A DNA stretch of 9,082 nucleotides from Frankiales bacterium. Lineage in GTDB: Bacteria; Actinomycetota; Actinomycetes; Mycobacteriales; SCTD01. Location of the stretch: positions 1-9,082 of the forward strand of contig JAOPVD010000289.1 of assembly GCA_025966295.1 (NCBI GenBank), read 5' to 3'. This document shows, piece by piece, positions 1 to 6,651 of the stretch (its first letter is position 1; the number at the start of each line of letters is the position of its first letter). The notes beneath the pieces are model-generated. The model was not told the origin of the DNA, did not search any database, and saw nothing but the letters and a program-made list of their open reading frames with translations. The position numbers and the translations under genes were made by a program.

Positions 1-2
1 CG

Positions 3-916
3 GCGCACGGCCGGGCGGTCGCGGCCGCGGCTGCGGCGCTGCCCGGGGTGCGCGTCGCGGCCTGTCCGGTCGACTACGCCGTCCGACGGCCCACGACGTA
101 CCTGCGGGCCTTCGAGGCGCAGTTGCCCGCGGGCGTCGAGCTGCTCTGGACCGGCCCGGCGATCGTGAGCCCGACCATCACCGCGCAGGACGTCGCCACG
201 CTGGCGGCAGAGCTGCCCGGCCGGCGGCTGGTGCTGGCCGACAACGTGCCGGTCAACGACGGCGCGATGTCGGGTGTGCTGCACCTCGGGCCGTACCCGG
301 TTCGGGACCCAGCCGTCCCGGGCCTCACCGCGGGCCTGCTCCTCAACCTGATGCCGCTGCCGCTGGCGAGCCGCATCGGGGTCGCGGCCGGGCTGCGCTG
401 GTGGGCCGATCCCGAGGGGGACCGCGAGCAGCAGTGGCGGCAGGTCGTCGCCGACGTGCCCGGGCTGCAGCCGCTCGCCCGCGCCTGTCGCTCCTGGCTC
501 ACCGAGCCGGGTGCCGACGAGGAGCTCGCCGGCTGGGCGCACGCCGCCGTCGCCGGCGACGACCGGCGCCTGGAGGACTGGCTGGCGGCGGGCTGCCGCG
601 AGGGGCTGCCCCGGGACTGGCAGGACGAGCTGGCGCCGTGGCTGGACGCCTGGGAGCTGCTGGCGGTCGGGCTCGGCTTCGTGCTCGACGTCGGGCGCAA
701 GGCGGAGCCGGTCGAGGCGGCGTTCGGGATCGCGGAGGCACGCCGGCGGATGCGCGCGCGCGAGCAGCAGCTGTTCGGCATCCGGGACGCGGTCTACCCG
801 GTGACCCGGCAGGACGGCGACGCGGTCGGGCCGGATCCGGCGGGGGTCGTGCAGGGCCACTGGCTCGTCGACGAGGTCTGCGGCCGGCTGCTCGACCGCG
901 CCTTCGGAGCCCCGGC

Positions 917-920
<4 letters not shown>
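3..920 (+). CDS. GH84 beta-N-acetylglucosaminidase (O-GlcNAcase/hyaluronidase-like), C-terminal part; truncated at the left window edge
   Basis: GH84 enzymes remove terminal beta-linked N-acetylglucosamine by substrate-assisted catalysis. The frame is open to the left edge, so the true start lies outside the window; the GTG at 48 is an internal valine. What is visible is the end of the catalytic barrel plus a helical C-terminal region. Family landmarks appear in order: CPVDY (about 63-77), WTGP (147-158), NVPVND (243-260) followed by HLGPY, and the Asn of LLLNLMP (345-347). From memory of characterised GH84 enzymes, the Asn and Asp of NxxxxD and the later Asn hydrogen-bond the GlcNAc ring, and all three are present. 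The catalytic Asp-Asp pair would be upstream and cannot be checked, nor can a signal peptide, so cellular location is unknown. The C-terminal part (about 410-910) is rich in Trp, Leu and Arg and looks helical. The stop overlaps the next start as GTGA, indicating translational coupling with the LivG-type ATPase gene. The family call is solid; the substrate (peptidoglycan, chitin, glycoprotein or hyaluronan fragments) is unknown. Confidence 0.85.
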
Positions 921-1700
<780 letters not shown>

Positions 1701-1708
<8 letters not shown>

Positions 1709-1725
1709 GTCAGACCGCCAGCCGC
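1701..1725. terminator. Possible short hairpin at the convergent gene ends
   Basis: GCGGCT (1701-1706) can pair with AGCCGC (1720-1725) across a 13-base loop that contains both convergent stop codons. No T-tract follows on either strand. The stem is only six base pairs, and such matches are common at this GC content, so it is a weak candidate for a bidirectional terminator. It is the only place where transcripts from the two strands could be separated without lying inside a gene. Confidence 0.2.
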
Positions 1726-2918
1726 CAGGTCTCCGAGAGCACCAGGCCGGCGGCACCGAGCAGCGCCGCGTCGGCGTCCAGGGCCGACAGCGTCACCTGC
1801 ACGTCGGCGCGCAGGTAGCCCAGGCAGCGCTCCCGCGTCGCCGCCTCGATGCGGGCCCGCATCGGCTCACCGCCGCCGACGACGTCGCCGTGCAGCACGA
1901 TCCGGCGGGTCCCGAGCAGGTTGACGAGATTGGCCAGCCCGACCGCCAGGTTGTCGGCGTAGGCCTGCAGCAGCGCGTCAGCCCCCGGCGTGCCGGCGGC
2001 GGTCAGCGAGGCAGTGGTGGCGCGGGCGGCGCCCGGCAGCCGGGCCTTGCGGGCCTGCGCCCGGAGCCACGGCAGCGTGGCGACCGTCTCCCAGCAGCCC
2101 GCCAGCCCGCACCGGCAGGCCGCGCCGTCCGGCACCACCTGGGTGTGGCCGAGCTCGCCGGTCCGGCCGTCGTCCCCCCGGTAGAGCTGGCCGGCGAGGA
2201 CGAGCCCGACGCCGAGGCCGGTGCCGGTCTGCACGGAGGCGAAGGTCGGGATGCCCCGGGCGTCGCCGAACCACTTCTCGCCCAGCGCCTGGGCCCGCGC
2301 GTCGTTGTCCACCAGCACGGTGACGCCGAGCCGCTCCGCGAGCGTGGTGGCCAGGCCGGCGCCGACCGAGCCGGGCAGCTGCCCGGAGCCGATGACCTCA
2401 CCGGCCGTGGTGTCGCAGACGCCCGGCACCACGACACCGACGCCGAGCACTGGGGCGTGCCGCGGCAGGACGATGCGGATCGCCCGCTCCACGGCGGCGA
2501 GCAGCGCCGCCGGGGTGGCCGTGGCGGTCTCCAGCGGCACCTCGGCGTCCGCTAGCCGCTCACCCCTGGCGCTCACGAGCGAGGCCCGGACGGCGCCGTC
2601 GCCGAAGCCCACCGCCACGGACAGCGCCGAGTGGGGCGCGAACCACAGTGGCCGGCCGGGCTTGCCCACCTTGCCGTCGCGGTCGGGCTCCTGTTCCTCG
2701 AGCAGCCCGTCGTCCAGCAGGCCCTGGATGATCGCGCCGATGGTGGCGCGCGGCACCCCGGCCAGCCGGGCCAGCTCGGCCCGGCTCAGCGGCCCGTGGT
2801 CGCAGAAGGCCTGCAGCACCCGCGACCGGTTGAGGTCGCCGATGAGGTGGGTGGTCAGCAGGACGGGGCCGTCCGGCCCCTCGCCGCGACGGGCCGGCGC
2901 GTTCGCGGAATCGGGCAT
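1710..2918 (-). CDS. ROK-family transcriptional regulator (winged helix plus ROK sugar-binding domain)
   Basis: This 402-residue protein has the usual architecture of ROK repressors related to NagC, Mlc and XylR. Residues about 30-75 form a winged helix-turn-helix with the typical string GPLSRAELARLAGVPRATI. Residues about 97-400 form the ROK domain. The family signature is clear: GELGHT (254-259), then C268, C270 and C275 in CRCGLAGCWE, which with His258 make the structural zinc site. DNDARAQALGE (204-214) matches the sugar-binding and catalytic segment of ROK kinases. The N-terminal phosphate-binding DxGGT motif is replaced by VGFGDGAV, so it should be a regulator, not a sugar kinase. The ATG at 2918 is preceded by a strong ribosome site, GGGGAGGA, seven bases away. 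It is divergent from the binding-protein gene, sharing a 145-bp promoter region, and convergent with the LivG gene. The likely role is a ligand-released repressor of the downstream importer operon and perhaps of itself. The ligand is probably a sugar or amino sugar, inferred from the family. Confidence 0.93.
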   Translation of the reverse strand: MPDSANAPARRGEGPDGPVLLTTHLIGDLNRSRVLQAFCDHGPLSRAELARLAGVPRATIGAIIQGLLDDGLLEEQEPDRDGKVGKPGRPLWFAPHSALSVAVGFGDGAVRASLVSARGERLADAEVPLETATATPAALLAAVERAIRIVLPRHAPVLGVGVVVPGVCDTTAGEVIGSGQLPGSVGAGLATTLAERLGVTVLVDNDARAQALGEKWFGDARGIPTFASVQTGTGLGVGLVLAGQLYRGDDGRTGELGHTQVVPDGAACRCGLAGCWETVATLPWLRAQARKARLPGAARATTASLTAAGTPGADALLQAYADNLAVGLANLVNLLGTRRIVLHGDVVGGGEPMRARIEAATRERCLGYLRADVQVTLSALDADAALLGAAGLVLSETWRLAV

Positions 2919-2925
2919 ATGGGCA

Positions 2926-2933
2926 TCCTCCCC
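2926..2933 (-). promoter_or_regulatory. Ribosome binding site of the ROK gene
   Basis: On the minus strand GGGGAGGA lies seven bases before the ATG at 2918. This is the strongest Shine-Dalgarno match in the window and fixes the ROK start. Confidence 0.75.
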
Positions 2934-2954
2934 GACCGCGACGGGCGGCCGCCC

Positions 2955-2985
2955 TTGACACTCCTAGCGGTAAATGTCAGTGTCC
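2955..2985 (+). promoter_or_regulatory. Divergent promoter/operator candidate: TTGACA box within an inverted repeat
   Basis: TTGACA (2955-2960) is a perfect -35 match. Seventeen bases downstream is CAGTGT (2978-2983), a poor -10 that keeps only the conserved A at position 2 and T at position 6. The same stretch contains a perfect inverted repeat, GACACT (2957-2962) and AGTGTC (2979-2984), centre-to-centre 22 bases. An overlapping shorter pair is TGACA (2956-2960) and TGTCA (2975-2979). Bases about 2955-3000 are clearly richer in A and T than the surrounding DNA, as expected of a promoter. The half-sites are about two helical turns apart and cover the promoter, which fits an operator for the adjacent ROK regulator acting on the plus-strand operon. 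The repeat is seen directly; promoter and operator function are inferred. Confidence 0.45.
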
Positions 2986-3051
2986 CATACATATTCCGTC
3001 GGCAGGGGTTCCACCGCCGAGAGCGAAACCCTACGCAACACCGGTCACGAC

Positions 3052-3058
3052 GAGGGGG
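3052..3058 (+). promoter_or_regulatory. Ribosome binding site deciding the binding-protein start
   Basis: GAGGGGG ends five bases before the GTG at 3064. It overlaps the other in-frame GTG at 3058, which would leave no spacing. This favours 3064 as the start. Confidence 0.6.
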
Positions 3059-3063
3059 TGCGC

Positions 3064-4668
3064 GTGCTCCAGCCACGTGCGCGAGCGATGGTCATCGCCA
3101 ACGCCACGGTGCTCGTGGCCGCGCTGCTGTCGGTGGGCCAGGTGCGCTACGAACTCGACCAGGGGGCCACGCTCTCCCAACGCGACTCCGGCATCGGCTT
3201 CACCGAACCCACCCCGTCCGCGTCCCGGCCTCCCGCGGCCCAGCCGGGCCGACCGGGGGCCCGGCCCAGCGTCGGCCCGACCGGCCCTGGCACGCAGGTC
3301 CCGGGCGGAACCGGCACGACCGGCCCCGGTGGCGGCAGCGGTGGCAGCGGCGGCGCGGTGGGCGCCCCGGCGCAGCCGCTCGTCACGGTGCCGGACTTCG
3401 GGCTCCGCACCCAGGGCGTCACGCCGACCTCCGTCCTCATCGGCGCCGACTACGACAAGACCGGCTGCGGTGGCGCCGGGGCGCTGGCCAGCCAGTTCGG
3501 GGCGGCCGTCACCGGCGACCCCGAGAAGGCGTTCGCCGCGTTCGTCCGGCACGTCAACGAGACCGGCGGCATCCGCGGCCGCACCTTGAAGTTCGTGTCC
3601 GTCGACGACGGCGGCCTGTACTGCCCCGAGCGGCACCAGGCCGCGGCCCTCGAGCTGGTCGACCAGAAGAAGGTCTTCCTGGACATCGCCGGCCTGCACG
3701 AGGTGAGCGACCTGCTCGCGCCGCGCCGGCTGCCCTTCTACGGCGGCCGCGCGACCATCGCGGAGCAGAACAAGCAGGGCGACGGCCAGTTCCAGCTCTA
3801 CCAGGACGCGGACGGCGACTTCGCGAACTGGGCCGCCTTCGGGCGCAACTACCTGGGCAGCAAGACGAACACGCCCTGCCTCATCCACCCGGACACCCCG
3901 GACTTCAACAACCTCGAGAAGGTCCTGAAGCGCGCCCTGGCCAAGCAGGGGCTGGCGTTCAAGACCACGATCGCCTACGCGGACGACCCCAGCACCGCGC
4001 AGCAGCAGGCCACCACTGCCGCCATCAAGATGAAGGGCGACGGCTGCAAGCAGGTCTGGCTGATCGCCAACAACTTCCTCGCCGACGTCTTTTTCACCAA
4101 CGCCGCCGACCAGCAGCGCTGGTACCCGACGTGGACCTGGACGGCCCGCACCGGCGGCATCGACTTCGCGCTCGCCGGCAACCTGATGAACCAGAACCAG
4201 TGGAAGAACGCCGTCGGGCTCACCACCCGCATCAAGCCGGGCCAGAGCCCGCTCGACGGCCAGTGCGCCCGGATCTACAACAAGTACTACGGCGGTGACG
4301 GCCAGAGCGGATCGGCCGCCGTGACGGTGGCGTGCCACTCCATCCTCACCACCACCGAGGCGATGAAGCGAGCCATCGACCGCACCGGCGTGCTGACCGG
4401 CAACTCCCTGATGCTGGGGGTCGACGCGATCCGGGGCGACTTCGCCTGGGAGGCCTTCGTACCGCTGACCTACTCGGTACCGGCGCCCGGCAAGGCGCGG
4501 GACCGCACCGGCTACGACCTGCAGACCGTCGCCACCTGGAACACCGACAAGCGGGACTACGACTTCCCGCAGTACCCCAAGTACTGGCGGGTGCTGGGTC
4601 CGGGTGGCGCCGGGGCGGTCGACATCCGGCCCTCGTTCAAGAACACCTACGCACCTCCGAAGAAGTAG
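3064..4668 (+). CDS. LIV-type ABC transporter substrate-binding protein with N-terminal membrane segment and Gly/Pro linker
   Basis: This 534-residue protein is the extracytoplasmic solute receptor for the permease encoded immediately downstream. A basic N-terminus (MLQPRARA) leads into one hydrophobic segment (about 9-25), a Sec signal or signal anchor. There is no lipobox cysteine, unlike most Gram-positive binding proteins. Residues about 49-105 are a low-complexity linker rich in Pro, Gly and Thr, including GGGSGGSGG. The type-I periplasmic-binding fold (Peripla_BP_6-like) runs from about 120 to the end. Typical cues are SVLIGADYD (123-131), AFVRHVNETGGIRGRTLKFV (159-178) and a second lobe with KTTIAYADDPSTAQQQ (300-315). 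Six cysteines (135, 187, 272, 328, 401, 424) all lie in the exported domain and could form disulfides. Start 3064 is chosen for its ribosome site; GTG 3058 and ATG 3088 are alternatives, and the longer frame back to 2974 would run through the promoter. With linker and anchor it is longer than the roughly 370-400 residues usual for LivK. It is first in its operon and divergent from the ROK gene. The ligand cannot be read from sequence. Confidence 0.88.
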   Translation: MLQPRARAMVIANATVLVAALLSVGQVRYELDQGATLSQRDSGIGFTEPTPSASRPPAAQPGRPGARPSVGPTGPGTQVPGGTGTTGPGGGSGGSGGAVGAPAQPLVTVPDFGLRTQGVTPTSVLIGADYDKTGCGGAGALASQFGAAVTGDPEKAFAAFVRHVNETGGIRGRTLKFVSVDDGGLYCPERHQAAALELVDQKKVFLDIAGLHEVSDLLAPRRLPFYGGRATIAEQNKQGDGQFQLYQDADGDFANWAAFGRNYLGSKTNTPCLIHPDTPDFNNLEKVLKRALAKQGLAFKTTIAYADDPSTAQQQATTAAIKMKGDGCKQVWLIANNFLADVFFTNAADQQRWYPTWTWTARTGGIDFALAGNLMNQNQWKNAVGLTTRIKPGQSPLDGQCARIYNKYYGGDGQSGSAAVTVACHSILTTTEAMKRAIDRTGVLTGNSLMLGVDAIRGDFAWEAFVPLTYSVPAPGKARDRTGYDLQTVATWNTDKRDYDFPQYPKYWRVLGPGGAGAVDIRPSFKNTYAPPKK

Positions 4669-4680
4669 GCGCTCTCCGCG

Positions 4681-6651
4681 ATGGACCTGCTCGTGCTCGG
4701 CCTTGTCATCGGCATGGCCAACGCCCTGCTCGCCGTGGGCCTGGTGCTCGTGTTCATGAGCAGTCGGATCCTCAACTTCGCGCACGGCGAGATCGGCGCC
4801 TTCGCGGTCGCGATGATGCTGATGCTCTCCGGCCACTTCCACTGGCCGTACTGGCCCGCGCTGGTCGTCTCGCTGCTCGCGACCGGTGCCCTCGGCGCCG
4901 TCATCGAGCGCACCGTCATCCAGCGGCTGTTCGCCAGCCCCCGCCTCATCGCGCTGCTGGCCACCGTCGGCATCGCTCAGCTGGTCACGGTGCTGCGCCT
5001 CGTGCTGCCCAAGCCGGAGGTCGACGGCAAGGCGGCTCTGTTCGGCGGCGGCACCCAGTTCCCGGTGCCGTTCAGCGACCCCAGCTTCGTGTTCGGCCGG
5101 GTGGTCATCACCCCGGCGCACCTGATGGTGCTGGTCGTCGGGCCGCTGCTGGCGTTCGGCGTCTGGTTGTTCCTGCGCTCCAGCATCTACGGGCTGTCGA
5201 TCCGGGCCGCCGCCGAGAACGCGCCGCGGGCCCGGCTGGCCGGCATCCCGGTGCGCCGGGTCTCGACACTGGCCTGGGTCATCTCGGCGCTGCTCGCCGG
5301 CGTCGCCGCCATCCTGCTGGCCCCGGTCATCGGCTTCACCGCCAGTGAGGCGGTCGGGCTGCCGCTGCTCATGCACGGGCTGGCGGCGGCCACCATCGCC
5401 CGCTTCGAGTCGGTGGCCGCGGCGTTCGGCTGGGGCCTGGTGATCGGGCTGGTCAACCAGCTGGCGCTGTTCTACACGGGCAGCTCCGGCGTCGCGGAGG
5501 CCATCATCTTGGCGGGCGTGCTCGTCGCGCTGCTGCTGCGGCCCGCCCGCCGGCGGCGGACCACCGAGGCGGAGGAGAGTTCCTGGTCGTTCGCCGAGCC
5601 GATCCGGGCACTGCCGCCGGAGATCGCCCGGCACCCGCGCTGGCGGGCGGTGGTGCTCGGCAGCACCGCACTGGCGACGGCCGCGCTGCTCGCGGCTCCG
5701 GCGCTCCTCACCGTCAGCGGCACCTTCCTGCTCGCCAGCATCTTCGCGATCAGCGTGGTGACGCTGGCTGTCACGGTGCTCACCGGCTGGAGCGGCCAGC
5801 TCTCGCTGGGGCACTGGGGGCTGGCCGGTGCCGGCGCCATCTTCGGCTCTCGTCTCATCGACGCCTACGGCGTGCCGTTCTGGGCGGCGTTCCTGCTGGC
5901 CGGGGTCGTCGGCGGCGTGTTCGCGCTGCTGCTGGGGCTACCCGCGCTGCGGCTGCCCGGCACGCTGCTGGCGGTCGTCACCCTCGGCTTCGCGGTGGCC
6001 AGCGAGTCGTGGCTGTTCGGGCAACCGTTCTTCAAGGGCCCCGGCCGGCTCGACCGGCCGGCTTGGATCACCACCACCGTCTACTTCTACCTGGCGCTGG
6101 CCTTCCTCGGCGTGGTGCTGCTCGCGGTGCGGGCGCTGCAACGGTCCCGGATCGGCCGCAACCTGGTCGCCGTCCGCGACAACCCGGCGCAGGCCGCCGC
6201 CTTCGGGGTGGCCGTGACCCGTACCCGCCTCACCGGCTTCGTGGTCTCCGGCGTGCTGGCCGCGTTCGGCGGCTTCCTGTGGTCGACCGGGGTCGCGACG
6301 GCCAACGCCGGGTCGTTCCCGGCGCTGCGCTCGCTGGCCATCCTGTCCGCCGCCATCATCGGGGGCCTCGGCTCGGTCGGTGGGGCCCTGCTCGGCACGG
6401 CGTACCTGCTCGGCATCCCCTTCTTCGGCGGCACCATCAACAAGTACGCCGGTCTGCTGGCGACCGGTCTGGGACTGCTGGCGCTGCTGGTCTTCTTCCC
6501 GGGCGGGCTGGCCCGGCTGGCGTACCTGGCCCGTGACCGGGTGGCCCATTGGGTCACCGGCCTCGACCCGAGACCGGATGTGGTGCCGGAGGGCGAAGTC
6601 GCCGCCGTCCCGGAGCTGGTGGCGCCGGTGCCTGCGCTGGCGGGCCGATGA
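4681..6651 (+). CDS. Fused LivH-LivM branched-chain-amino-acid-type ABC permease
   Basis: Both permease subunits of a HAAT importer are joined in one 656-residue chain. Residues 1-288 are the LivH half, with the family motif ILNFAHGEIGAFAVA (30-44) and the cytoplasmic coupling segment IRAAAENAPRARLAGIPV (174-191). Residues about 289-322 are a charged cytoplasmic linker rich in Arg and Glu. Residues about 323-618 are the LivM half, with TGWSGQLSLGHWGLAGAGA (368-386) and the coupling segment GRNLVAVRDNPAQAAAFGV (492-510). Each half shows the many hydrophobic helices expected. The C-terminal tail (619-656) is Pro/Val/Glu-rich and probably cytoplasmic. The ATG at 4681 is 12 bases after the binding-protein stop with only a weak ribosome site, suggesting translational coupling. 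The stop overlaps the next start as ATGA. With both halves fused, one chain should form the whole pore and contact both ATPases, the LivG-type and the LivF-type domain. Confidence 0.93.
   Translation: MDLLVLGLVIGMANALLAVGLVLVFMSSRILNFAHGEIGAFAVAMMLMLSGHFHWPYWPALVVSLLATGALGAVIERTVIQRLFASPRLIALLATVGIAQLVTVLRLVLPKPEVDGKAALFGGGTQFPVPFSDPSFVFGRVVITPAHLMVLVVGPLLAFGVWLFLRSSIYGLSIRAAAENAPRARLAGIPVRRVSTLAWVISALLAGVAAILLAPVIGFTASEAVGLPLLMHGLAAATIARFESVAAAFGWGLVIGLVNQLALFYTGSSGVAEAIILAGVLVALLLRPARRRRTTEAEESSWSFAEPIRALPPEIARHPRWRAVVLGSTALATAALLAAPALLTVSGTFLLASIFAISVVTLAVTVLTGWSGQLSLGHWGLAGAGAIFGSRLIDAYGVPFWAAFLLAGVVGGVFALLLGLPALRLPGTLLAVVTLGFAVASESWLFGQPFFKGPGRLDRPAWITTTVYFYLALAFLGVVLLAVRALQRSRIGRNLVAVRDNPAQAAAFGVAVTRTRLTGFVVSGVLAAFGGFLWSTGVATANAGSFPALRSLAILSAAIIGGLGSVGGALLGTAYLLGIPFFGGTINKYAGLLATGLGLLALLVFFPGGLARLAYLARDRVAHWVTGLDPRPDVVPEGEVAAVPELVAPVPALAGR

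Noticed and set aside
3008..3012. GGAAC on the minus strand resembling an ECF-sigma -35 element for the ROK gene
   Set aside because: No matching -10 (for example CGTT) lies 16-18 bases away on that strand; a five-base match is expected by chance.
2974..3063. N-terminal extension of the binding protein to the ATG at 2974
   Set aside because: It would add 30 polar residues before the hydrophobic segment and place the start inside the promoter patch with no ribosome site. GTG 3064 has GAGGGGG at proper spacing.
3331..3354. Short GGC/AGC tandem-like repeat
   Set aside because: It encodes the GGGSGGSGG part of the flexible linker of the binding protein; not an independent DNA repeat.
2631..4298. 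Plus-strand open frame of 555 codons crossing the ROK gene, the promoter and the binding protein
   Set aside because: It runs antisense through the ROK gene and out of frame through the binding protein, with Arg/Gly/Pro-rich sequence and no family match.
3031..5814. Antisense open frame of 927 codons opposite the binding protein and permease
   Set aside because: Composition is Arg/Gly/Asp/Gln/His-rich with no domain or membrane pattern, and the opposite strand encodes clear families. It is a long shadow frame typical of very GC-rich DNA.
6549..6647. Upstream extension of the MFS-LivF protein to 6549
   Set aside because: The added residues are Arg/Gly/Ala-rich shadow sequence overlapping the permease tail. 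The ATGA overlap start at 6648 is more natural.
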